Shown here: piece after piece, positions 6,659-13,906 of the stretch
Position numbering within the stretch: position 1 is the stretch's first letter
Layout: the number at the start of each line of letters is the position of its first letter
Assembly (NCBI GenBank): GCA_023418095.1
Contig: JAEZDL010000241.1
Coordinates: 1 to 14,147, forward strand
DNA: 14,147 bases
Direction of reading: 5' to 3'
Source of the DNA: Bacteroidota bacterium
GTDB lineage: Bacteria > Bacteroidota > Bacteroidia > Flavobacteriales_F > PHOS-HE28
Notes under the pieces: model-generated
The model's database searches: none
Told to the model about the DNA's origin: nothing
What the model saw: only the letters and a program-made list of their open reading frames with translations
Made by a program: the position numbers and the translations under genes

Positions 6659-7973
6659 ATTTCTCCACCCACTCCAACCTCCGATCCGGCCCGAACGGCC
6701 AGGGTGCGCCATTGTTCTCCACATTGGTGAACATGCTGGTGAGCGCCGGGCGCGTGCGGCTTTGTTCCATTACCAGGTAGCGGCGCATCTCCAGTATGAT
6801 GTGCACCGGATCGATGTTCACCGGACATGCAAGCGTGCATGCGTTGCATGTGGTGCAGGCCCAAAGCTCCTCATCACTGATCCAGGAATGAAGGTCCTTG
6901 CCATCATCTTCGAACTTTCCGTTGCGATCGATGTTGCGGCCCACCTCTTCGATCCGATCGCGTGTGTTCATCACGATCTTGCGCGGACTGAGCAATTTGC
7001 CCGTGATGGTGGCGGGACATTCGCTCGAACAGCGGCCACATTCGGTACAGGAGTAACCATCCAGCAGGCTCTTCCAGCTCAGATCGAAAACATCCTTCAC
7101 GCCGAATCGCTCTGGCGGTGCATTTGGATCGGGTGCGGGCGGCGGCGGAAGTGATGGATCGAGCATGAGCTTTACTTCCTCGGTCACCCGATCCATGTTC
7201 TTCATCTCCGTGCGTGGCTTCAGCTTGCTGTACCACACGTTCGGGAAGGCGAGCGCGATATGCAGGTGTTTGCTCACCACGAGGTAGTTCATGAAGGCGA
7301 GCACGCCTACGATGTGGAACCACCAGAAGAAGCGTTCCATGAAGATCAAGGGCTGATCTGCGACTGAAGTGTACAATGACTGCAACCAACCGCTGATCGG
7401 GAACGCACCAGCCTGGATATACGGCTCGATGCCGCGCTGCGCCAGAGTTTGATCCGCAGCATTCCAATTGAGGAAAGCGAGCATCAGCAAGATCTCCGAT
7501 ACAAGGATGATCGTGGCATCGCGCTGTGGACCGCGTGTCATCTCATAGCCCCAGAAACGCGCGATGCGGATCACGTACCTTCTCGCCAGGAAGACCACGC
7601 AGGCCACGATCACCAACAGCGCCAGGACCTCGAAGAAACCGATCAGGAATGAATAGAAACCACCGAGGAAGGCGAAGAGCCGATGTGTCCCGAAGATCCC
7701 ATCGATCATGATCTCCAGGATCTCGATGTTGATGATGATGAAGCCGAGATAGATCAGGATGTGCATCACGCCAGCGACCGGACGCATCATCATCTTGCTC
7801 TGTCCGAGCGCTACACGCGCCATGATCGCCCAGCGCTCGGCCTTGCGATCGGTGCGATCCTCTTCTTTCCCAAGCAGGATGTTGCGACGAATGCGGCCGA
7901 TGTTTCGCGCGAACCAGAAGATGGCGAAGGCCAGTAGAAGAACGAAGACCAGGTTTGCGATCGTGAACGTCAT
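6657..7973 (-). CDS. Membrane (Fe-S)-binding protein, HdrC/nitrate-reductase-gamma-like
   Basis: A 438-residue protein. Residues about 1-235 form a membrane domain with about five spans (near 5-22, 70-90, 104-128, 154-170 and 215-233). Histidines near spans (His71, His220, His236 and His238) could bind haem b, as in nitrate reductase gamma-type proteins. Residues about 305-400 carry two 4Fe-4S motifs: Cys309, 312, 315 and 319 (CTECGRCSSECP), and Cys373, 376, 379 and 383 (CTTCNACTLACP). A proline-rich linker (LPPPPAPDPNAPP) joins the two parts. It probably passes electrons between the membrane quinone pool and the HdrB-like partner encoded downstream; this is inferred from family and order. 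It starts at ATG 7973, which overlaps the MlaD-like stop by four bases (ATGA). Its stop codon TAG lies at the edge of the inserted four-helix-bundle unit. Confidence 0.9.
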   Translation of the reverse strand: MTFTIANLVFVLLLAFAIFWFARNIGRIRRNILLGKEEDRTDRKAERWAIMARVALGQSKMMMRPVAGVMHILIYLGFIIINIEILEIMIDGIFGTHRLFAFLGGFYSFLIGFFEVLALLVIVACVVFLARRYVIRIARFWGYEMTRGPQRDATIILVSEILLMLAFLNWNAADQTLAQRGIEPYIQAGAFPISGWLQSLYTSVADQPLIFMERFFWWFHIVGVLAFMNYLVVSKHLHIALAFPNVWYSKLKPRTEMKNMDRVTEEVKLMLDPSLPPPPAPDPNAPPERFGVKDVFDLSWKSLLDGYSCTECGRCSSECPATITGKLLSPRKIVMNTRDRIEEVGRNIDRNGKFEDDGKDLHSWISDEELWACTTCNACTLACPVNIDPVHIILEMRRYLVMEQSRTRPALTSMFTNVENNGAPWPFGPDRRLEWVEK

Positions 7974-8998
7974 TCCTTCACATCCTCCTGAATGGAAGTC
8001 TTTATGCGTTCGACATCGCTTTTGCTCAACTTGGGCAATTTGTCCGATCGGCCGATCAGTGAGATGTTCACGTAACGGTTCGGATTGAGCCGCACGTCCT
8101 CCAGCAGCATATCCAATTCGCGGCTTGCCGATTCGAGATTCGTGTAAAGCGTATCGTTCTTCAACAAGGCACCCAGCGTTCCTTCGCCGTTCTCCATCCT
8201 CGTCATCATGGACTTCAATTGCGTGCTGCTCGCACTCATGTTGTGCATTATGCTGTCCAGTTGTCCGGCGGCGAGCGAAGATGTCACCGTATCCATGTTG
8301 TTCAGGATCTTCACGATCCCTTCGTTGTAGGCCACCAGGTTGCTGGAGACCTTTTCAAGATTCTTCACCACCATGCCGATCGAAGCGCTTTCCTGCGCGA
8401 TCAGCGCATCGATCCGTTCTGCCGATCGGTGCAACGCATCGAGCGTTTTGCGAATACTGGTGAAGCCGGCATCGATGTCATCGCGCGCTTCATCGTTCAG
8501 GATCAATTGCAACCGTGTGAGCAGTGAATCCACATTGGCGATCATGCTCTCGGCGCGCTTCTTCAGCGGATCGATCTGCGAGCTCACCGCATCGGTCAGC
8601 GTCATCTGTGCATCGCCCGCAAGCGTATCACCCGGCTCGGCGGGCACGTTGCTTTCACCGATCAGGAGCTTCAACGAACGCGAGAAAAGATCGGCACTGT
8701 AGATCTGCACTTTCGTATCCTTCGGGAACTTCAATTGTTCCTCGTTCAACTGAAAGCCAACGGCGATCCGGCCCGATCCATCGTCCATCAACTCGGTGCT
8801 GATCACCTGCCCCACCTTGAAGCCGTTGTAGAACACCGGCGTGGACTCGTTGATCCCGGAGATATCGTTGTACAGCGCGTGGTAGACGTTGCGCTTCTGG
8901 AATAGATCGAGGCCTTTCAGGAAGTTGATGCCGAAAATAAGAAGGCCGATACCGGCCAGGACCATCAATGCTATGGTATACTCTTTTTTGATCTTCAT
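7970..8998 (-). CDS. MlaD/MCE-family lipid transport protein
   Basis: A 342-residue protein: one N-terminal membrane helix (about residues 8-25), an MCE domain at about residues 36-115 (containing 'PVFYNGFKVGQV' and 'SADLFSRSLKLLIG'), then a long helical region (about 140-310) likely to form a coiled-coil needle or barrel. MCE proteins form hexameric rings or tubes that carry phospholipids between membranes; MlaD is the proteobacterial model. The ATPase and permease partners are not in this window. The gene lies 15 bases downstream of the amidase, with a small hairpin across the junction, and overlaps the next gene by ATGA, so the three are probably one transcript. No strong Shine-Dalgarno sequence precedes the ATG at 8998. 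Confidence 0.92.
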   Translation of the reverse strand: MKIKKEYTIALMVLAGIGLLIFGINFLKGLDLFQKRNVYHALYNDISGINESTPVFYNGFKVGQVISTELMDDGSGRIAVGFQLNEEQLKFPKDTKVQIYSADLFSRSLKLLIGESNVPAEPGDTLAGDAQMTLTDAVSSQIDPLKKRAESMIANVDSLLTRLQLILNDEARDDIDAGFTSIRKTLDALHRSAERIDALIAQESASIGMVVKNLEKVSSNLVAYNEGIVKILNNMDTVTSSLAAGQLDSIMHNMSASSTQLKSMMTRMENGEGTLGALLKNDTLYTNLESASRELDMLLEDVRLNPNRYVNISLIGRSDKLPKLSKSDVERIKTSIQEDVKE

Positions 8999-9004
8999 TC
9001 AGGA

Positions 9005-9023
9005 GGGCCAGCTTCAGTGGCCC
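9005..9023 (-). other. Intergenic hairpin at the amidase/mlaD junction
   Basis: GGGCCA and TGGCCC form a perfect 6-bp stem with a 7-base loop; the amidase stop codon TGA lies in the loop. It ends seven bases before the MlaD-like start codon. With no T-run it is not a classical terminator. It could tune the relative expression of the two genes or mark an RNA processing site; this is inference. Confidence 0.4.
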
Positions 9024-10144
9024 TGCGCTAATTTAACTGCTTCTTGAAGGTCGATGCGTTCGCCGTTGCGGAAAGCCACGATGAACGCGCCTTCGAAACC
9101 CTTCTCCTTGCAGCTCTGTTGCAGCGCACGGGCATCGTTCAATGTGGGTTCATTTCCAACGGTGTACTTGAAAAGTCCGGCGCCTTCATGCTCCTCCACA
9201 CCTTCCATTCCCTTGAATTGTTCGGCCTTTGTTCCGATCCGTGAACTGGAGGTCGCCAGTTGCACCTTGAAACGCACGCCATCCGCGATCTGGACGGGAA
9301 GCTTTGGATCCTCCGGAGCCTTCTCTTCCGGCTTTGCCTGCACGACCGGCGTGCTTGACACGCCTTCCATCATCACCTTATATTCCTTGAAGGCGCGGTA
9401 GATCGCGCTGGCCATGTAATCCTGCCCTTTCGAACTTTGGAGGAAATCCTCTTCCGCAGGATTGCTGAGGAAACCCAACTCGACCAGCACTGCCGGCATG
9501 GTGGTGTAACTGATCACCAGGAAACCCGCCTGCTTCACTCCCCGATCGGAACGGCCCACTTTCTCGCGGAATTGTTTCTGCACGAGTGAACTGTAGAGAA
9601 GGCTGTGATCCAGGTGAACGTTCTGGCGAAGGCTGAGCGCGATGATGCTTTCCGGGTCCTTCGGATCGAAACCATCGTATTTCAACTGATGATCCTCTTC
9701 CAGCAGGATCGCGGCGTTCTCCTTCATCGCCACCTTCATGTTCGCCTCGGTCTTGTGCAGACCCATCACGAACGTCTCACTGCCGATCGGATCCTTCTTC
9801 TCGTTCGAATTGCAATGGATGCTGATGAACAGATCGGCCTTGGCGCGGTTGGCGATCATGGATCGTTCCATGAGCTCGATGAAGCGATCGTCCTCGCGTG
9901 TGTAGATCACCTGCACATCGGGAAAAGCCTCCCTGATGTATTTGCCGGCGAGAAGCGAAACGTTGAGCGCGATGTCCTTCTCGGTGGCCTTGTACCGTCC
10001 GCTACCGATCGCCCCAGGATCTTTTCCGCCGTGGCCCGCATCGATCACCACGGTGCGGATGCGGTTCGGATCGGTGCCCGGCTGCTGGGCCTGAAGCCCG
10101 GTTATGAACACGAAGAACGCGAAGCATGCGAGCAAATACTTCAT
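9014..10144 (-). CDS. N-acetylmuramoyl-L-alanine amidase (amidase_3) with SPOR-like C-terminus
   Basis: A 376-residue exported enzyme that cleaves the amide bond between N-acetylmuramic acid and L-alanine in peptidoglycan. I chose ATG 10144 because it begins a clear signal peptide (MKYLLACFAFFVFITGLQAQ); the open frame continues upstream without signal-like features and would overlap lptD. The amidase_3 domain spans about residues 30-255, with zinc ligands His38 (in DAGHGG), Glu55 and His110 (in SIHCN), and catalytic Glu222 (in VELGFLSN). A linker rich in Pro, Lys and Glu leads to a SPOR-like region (about 289-368, RFKVQLATSS through FIVAFRNG), expected to bind denuded glycan strands at the division site. 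It is divergent from lptD with about 79 bases between the chosen starts, and is the first gene of the minus-strand run. Confidence 0.95.
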   Translation of the reverse strand: MKYLLACFAFFVFITGLQAQQPGTDPNRIRTVVIDAGHGGKDPGAIGSGRYKATEKDIALNVSLLAGKYIREAFPDVQVIYTREDDRFIELMERSMIANRAKADLFISIHCNSNEKKDPIGSETFVMGLHKTEANMKVAMKENAAILLEEDHQLKYDGFDPKDPESIIALSLRQNVHLDHSLLYSSLVQKQFREKVGRSDRGVKQAGFLVISYTTMPAVLVELGFLSNPAEEDFLQSSKGQDYMASAIYRAFKEYKVMMEGVSSTPVVQAKPEEKAPEDPKLPVQIADGVRFKVQLATSSSRIGTKAEQFKGMEGVEEHEGAGLFKYTVGNEPTLNDARALQQSCKEKGFEGAFIVAFRNGERIDLQEAVKLAQGH

Positions 10145-10200
10145 GACAGTTCCCGATCGTTCCATGCCCCGCGGAAGGCGATGCGTAATTTTCGGCCCGC

Positions 10201-10216
10201 CTTCCCGAAAGGGAAG
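10201..10216 (+). promoter_or_regulatory. GAAA-tetraloop hairpin in the lptD leader, with weak -7 box upstream
   Basis: CTTCCC-GAAA-GGGAAG is a perfect 6-bp stem capped by a GNRA tetraloop, ending seven bases before the proposed lptD start. A TAATTTTC at 10186-10193 matches TAnnTTTG except for the last base; if used, transcription would begin at about the hairpin, placing a stable stem at the 5' end of the mRNA. The -33 element is not evident, so the promoter part is weak. Confidence 0.35.
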
Positions 10217-10223
10217 CAGGAAA

Positions 10224-12887
10224 ATGACCCCACCGCCATGCATCCGGCCCTCACGGCGCGAAGCTAACCAGTGGCGCCCGCAACAGGGTCCCAAGGCGGT
10301 CGCAGTTTTCATCATTTCCATGTTGATGTGGTGGCAGATCCCATTATGGGGACAGGCGCTGGAGCAGGAGGTGCAATATTCCGCACGCGACAGCATCCGT
10401 TACGATCTGCTTGAGCAAACGGTGTACCTCTTCGGTGCGGCAACGGTGAAATACGGCGATGTTCAACTTACGGCGGAGCGGATCAGCTTCAGTTTCAAGA
10501 ACGAGGAAGCGATGGCGTTTGGTGCACCGGATAGCACCGGAACGATCGCGGGCAAACCGAATTTCGTGCAGGATGGCCATACGATAGAAGCGGACAGCAT
10601 CCGTTACAATTTCACGACGAAACAGGGATTGATCCGCGAGGTGCGCACGCAGGAACAGGAGACCTGGGTGCACGCTTCACTGAGCAAGCGTTTATCCAAT
10701 GCGGAGGTACACAGCAAAGGCGGCATGCTCACCACTTGCGATCGGCCCTACCCGCATTATCATTTTCAGGTGAGCAAGATGATCGTGATCCCCGATGATA
10801 AGATCGTGACCGGGCCTGCGTACATGAAATTCCGTCCTTTTCAATTCACAAGAAGATCTGCTGTACGCCGGATCCGTCTTTATGGAACGGAAGGGTTGAA
10901 TGACCTCACGGCATTTCTCCGATCGAAAGCAAATCTGCACAAGCTCGATCACAAATTCCCCACGCCGATCGCGGTTCCCTTCGGGTTCTTCCCGAACAAG
11001 AAGGGCGGATCGAGCGGCATCCTGATCCCGACTTACGGGGTTTCCGATCAGCTCGGTTATTTCCTGTTGAACGGTGGATATTATCTCCCGATCAGCGATC
11101 ATTTCGATCAGCAGATCACCGGCGACATCTACAGCCGCGGAAGCTGGGGGCTGCGAAGTGTTACCCGTTACAAGTCGCGCTATCGATTTTCAGGCAATCT
11201 GGATCTGAGCCGGAGCACGCTTCTGCGCAGCGATCCTGAATTCCCGGATTTCAGAAGGCAAACGAACTTCTTCATCCGTTGGAATCATCTTGTTGATCCA
11301 AAAGCAAGCCTCACCGATCGGTTCACGGCGAGTGTGAACCTGGGTTCCAGCAACAACTTCACCAGCAACCTGAACAGTAACCTGAACGATTACCTCAGCA
11401 ACACGTTCCAGAGCAACATCGCCTGGACGCACCTCTGGCCTGCACGGCCGTACAGTTTTACGCTGAATGCGCGGCACAGCCAGAATACATTGGATAGCAG
11501 TTTCCAGATCACACTGCCAGCCGCGACCATCAACCTGCAGCGGATCTTCCCGATCCAGATGATGCGTGAGCCGGCGGCGCCATCGCGCTGGTACGATCAG
11601 ATCGGTTTCAGCAGTTCGCTCAATTTTGAAAATCGTTTGAACACCACTGAGGATCGCCTTCGCCGCGGCGATCTGCCGGAACTGCTCGGTGAAATGCGCA
11701 ATGGCGTTCGTGTGATCCAAGCGCTCACCAGCACGGTGAAGACACGCTATTTCAGTTTGAATCCGGAGATAAGACACACCGAGCGGATCTATTTCGAATC
11801 ATTGCGTGCGCGCTACGATCCTGCTGGCGATCTGGTGCTGCGCGATACGATCCCGGGCGTCAGGCGCGTGAGCGAAGTGAGCATGGGTGCGAACCTCACC
11901 AGCAAACTTTACGGCATGTACACATTGCGCGGAAATTCCGTGCAGGCCGTGCGCCATGTGATCACACCTACGATCGGTTTCAATTACCGGCCCGACATGG
12001 GCCGGACGATCAGTCTTGGTCTGGATACGTCCGGCGTTCCGATCAGCTACTCGCCGTTCGAGATCGGCATCTTTGGCGAACCGCCTGCCGGCGAAAGCGG
12101 CACACTGAACCTCGGATTGATCCAAAGCCTCGAAGCCAAAGTGCGCGATCGGAAAACCGAAAGCGGAAGTGATGTGAAGAAGATCGGGCTGATCGATTTT
12201 GTAGGCTTCAATACGAGCTACGATCTGTTGAAGGATTCCCTGCGCTGGTCGCCGGTGAATGTATCCGCACGCACCATGCTCTTCAACCGGATCAACTTGA
12301 ACTATGTGAGCATCTGGGATCCGTACGCCGTGAACTACGCAGGCCAGCGCATCGATCGCAGCGAATATTCAAGCACCGGAAAATTGGCTCGCATGCTATC
12401 CACCAATGTCGCGATCGGTTTCGATGTGAAGAGCACGAAATATGGGCAGTCGGTACAGAGCGGAGATCAGGTCGGCTACAACGAAACGGTAGTCGAGGAA
12501 GCCGATCCATCACGCGGCGCGCGTATCAATTTCAGTCTTCCGTGGCGGCTTGGCGTGAACTACAGTTACGACATCGACCGCGCGTATGCTGGCGATTCGA
12601 TCACGGATTCCCAACGGCAAAGCGTTCTCTTCAATGGTGATGTGAACATCCTGAAATATTGGAAGCTCGGTTTCAGCAGCGGCTACGATCTGGTGGCCGA
12701 GGAATGGACGCCTACCTCGCTGAACCTTTACTGGGACCTGCATTGCTGGGAATTCAACCTCAACGTGATCCCGATCGGCATCCGCAAAAGTTTCACCTTC
12801 CGCATCAATGTGAAGGCGAGCATCCTGCGCGACATGAAGTATGAACAAAGGCGTCCGCTGGGCAACGACGGCGAACTGCTCTATTGA
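10224..12887 (+). CDS. lptD: LptD, LPS assembly outer-membrane protein (Bacteroidota type)
   Basis: An 887-residue protein from ATG 10224; an ATG at 10320 is an alternative, and the frame is open back to 10104, where it would overlap the amidase. A signal-like stretch (about residues 25-45, ending IPLWGQA) leads to an OstA-like periplasmic domain (about 50-200, with 'QLTAERISFSFKN' and 'GHTIEADSIRYNF'). The diagnostic 'TTCDRPYPHYHF' and PIAVPFGFFPNKKGGSSG follow, then a long beta-barrel with alternating aromatic residues ending in a terminal Tyr. With LptE-type partners the barrel inserts LPS into the outer leaflet. Residues 204-245 (bases 10833-10958) look like an in-frame insert: highly basic, flanked by AAATTCC repeats, in a place where relatives have only a few residues. 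The next gene starts eight bases after the stop, suggesting coupling. Confidence 0.92.
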   Translation: MTPPPCIRPSRREANQWRPQQGPKAVAVFIISMLMWWQIPLWGQALEQEVQYSARDSIRYDLLEQTVYLFGAATVKYGDVQLTAERISFSFKNEEAMAFGAPDSTGTIAGKPNFVQDGHTIEADSIRYNFTTKQGLIREVRTQEQETWVHASLSKRLSNAEVHSKGGMLTTCDRPYPHYHFQVSKMIVIPDDKIVTGPAYMKFRPFQFTRRSAVRRIRLYGTEGLNDLTAFLRSKANLHKLDHKFPTPIAVPFGFFPNKKGGSSGILIPTYGVSDQLGYFLLNGGYYLPISDHFDQQITGDIYSRGSWGLRSVTRYKSRYRFSGNLDLSRSTLLRSDPEFPDFRRQTNFFIRWNHLVDPKASLTDRFTASVNLGSSNNFTSNLNSNLNDYLSNTFQSNIAWTHLWPARPYSFTLNARHSQNTLDSSFQITLPAATINLQRIFPIQMMREPAAPSRWYDQIGFSSSLNFENRLNTTEDRLRRGDLPELLGEMRNGVRVIQALTSTVKTRYFSLNPEIRHTERIYFESLRARYDPAGDLVLRDTIPGVRRVSEVSMGANLTSKLYGMYTLRGNSVQAVRHVITPTIGFNYRPDMGRTISLGLDTSGVPISYSPFEIGIFGEPPAGESGTLNLGLIQSLEAKVRDRKTESGSDVKKIGLIDFVGFNTSYDLLKDSLRWSPVNVSARTMLFNRINLNYVSIWDPYAVNYAGQRIDRSEYSSTGKLARMLSTNVAIGFDVKSTKYGQSVQSGDQVGYNETVVEEADPSRGARINFSLPWRLGVNYSYDIDRAYAGDSITDSQRQSVLFNGDVNILKYWKLGFSSGYDLVAEEWTPTSLNLYWDLHCWEFNLNVIPIGIRKSFTFRINVKASILRDMKYEQRRPLGNDGELLY
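10827..10959 (+). repeat. Apparent 126-bp in-frame insert within lptD, bounded by 7-bp direct repeats
   Basis: AAATTCC occurs at 10827-10833 and again at 10953-10959, exactly 126 bases (42 codons) apart. Removing one copy plus the interval restores 'AYMKF-PTPIAVPFG', close to the expected LptD sequence at this point. The extra 42 residues contain about seven Arg, three Lys and two His, unlike the flanking protein. I see no matching inverted ends and no sequence I recognise in it. Confidence 0.45.
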
Positions 12888-12895
12888 TCGGACCG

Positions 12896-13474
12896 ATGCG
12901 CGTACTTCTGCTGGACAATTACGATAGTTTCACCTGGAACCTACATCATCTGCTCGAGCCTTATTCGCACGTTGATGTGATCCGCAATGATGCGATCGGC
13001 GTGGATGAAGCTGCGACTTACGATCGGATCGTTCTCTCTCCGGGACCGGGTCTTCCGAGCGAAGCGGGGATCATGATGGAACTGCTCTGGAAACTGATGC
13101 CGCACAGACCGATCCTTGGGATCTGTCTGGGCATGCAGGCCATCGTGGAGATCTGCGGCGGTACGTTGTTCAATCAACCCAACGTGATGCATGGTGTGGC
13201 GGTGGATTGTGTGCCGGTTGAACCGATCGATCCACTTTTCAATGGACTTCCTTCCCATTTTCCGGTGGGCCTTTATCATTCCTGGGCCGCCGATCCAGCC
13301 ACCTTCCCTCCTTCACTCTCCATTACCGCGAGAAGCGAACATGGCGTGATCATGGCGTTGCGTCACCGGAAGTTCGACGTCTGCGGCGTGCAATTCCATC
13401 CAGAAAGCGTGCTTACACCAGCCGGGCCGCAGATCATAGCGAACTGGTTGGGTGCGCAAGCGAACGCTGTTTGA
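12896..13474 (+). CDS. Glutamine amidotransferase, anthranilate/aminodeoxychorismate synthase component II
   Basis: A 192-residue class I glutamine amidotransferase. It releases ammonia from glutamine for anthranilate (tryptophan) or 4-amino-4-deoxychorismate (folate) synthesis by a separate chorismate-binding subunit that is not in the window. It opens with the hallmark 'LLLDNYDSFTWNL'. The nucleophile is Cys77 in GICLGMQ, and the His168/Glu170 pair lies in VQFHPES; 'LSPGPGLP' forms the oxyanion-side loop. Length is normal for TrpG/PabA. I chose ATG 12896, eight bases after the lptD stop, because the family starts there; a TTG at 12884 overlapping that stop is possible. TrpG and PabA cannot be separated by sequence alone, and the enzyme may serve both. 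The absence of other trp genes nearby leans slightly towards the folate role or a shared one. Confidence 0.93.
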   Translation: MRVLLLDNYDSFTWNLHHLLEPYSHVDVIRNDAIGVDEAATYDRIVLSPGPGLPSEAGIMMELLWKLMPHRPILGICLGMQAIVEICGGTLFNQPNVMHGVAVDCVPVEPIDPLFNGLPSHFPVGLYHSWAADPATFPPSLSITARSEHGVIMALRHRKFDVCGVQFHPESVLTPAGPQIIANWLGAQANAV

Positions 13475-13506
13475 TTAGTTTGGGGTCGGAATACCGATCA
13501 CTTAAA

Positions 13507-13890
13507 ATGGAAAAGAACAGGATCCTCAATTGGTTCGAGATACCGGCCACCGATCTGGCCCGTGCGCAGCGTTTCTACGAAACGGTCTTCGATGTGAAAA
13601 TGGAGCTGATGGACCTTCCAGAACTTCAAATGGTGATGTTCCCGTACGACCAGAACGACAGGAAGCTCAGCGGCGGAGCGTTGGTGAAAAGCGAATTCCA
13701 TAAGCCGAGCGATAACGGTGTGGTGATCTACTTCAATGGCGATCCGGATCTGAACATACCGCTGGGACGCGTGGAAGAAGCCGGCGGAAAGATCATGATG
13801 CACAAAACGAAGATCAGCGATCAGATCGGTTACATGGCCTTCTTCAAGGACAGTGAAGGGAATTCGATCGCACTTCATTCCGAAGGGTGA
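13507..13890 (+). CDS. VOC-family (glyoxalase/bleomycin-resistance fold) protein
   Basis: A 127-residue protein with one VOC module pair: 'NWFEIPATDLARAQRFYETVF' at the N-terminus and 'VEEAGGKIMMHKTKI' to 'FFKDSEGNSIALHS' at the C-terminus, the usual babbabbb pattern. Typical members bind a metal through His/Glu residues. The first-strand His found in true glyoxalase I is replaced by Phe-Glu here, so a glyoxalase I role is unlikely and the substrate is unknown. It belongs to the small single-domain group often annotated 'lactoylglutathione lyase'. I chose ATG 13507 because the conserved core starts directly after it; an upstream TTG (13471) overlaps the previous stop. The gene is 32 bases after the amidotransferase and 16 bases before the signal peptidase, probably co-transcribed. 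Confidence 0.9.
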   Translation: MEKNRILNWFEIPATDLARAQRFYETVFDVKMELMDLPELQMVMFPYDQNDRKLSGGALVKSEFHKPSDNGVVIYFNGDPDLNIPLGRVEEAGGKIMMHKTKISDQIGYMAFFKDSEGNSIALHSEG

Positions 13891-13906
13891 TCGAGAGATC
13901 GTGGAC

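Noticed and set aside
10104..10223. lptD start at ATG 10104
   Set aside because: It would overlap the start of the divergent amidase gene and add residues with no signal-peptide or domain character.
13475..13482. TTAGTTTG as a -7 promoter box before the VOC gene
   Set aside because: One mismatch to TAnnTTTG, and the nearest upstream TTG is about 24 bases away, too far for the usual spacing; the gene probably belongs to the upstream operon.
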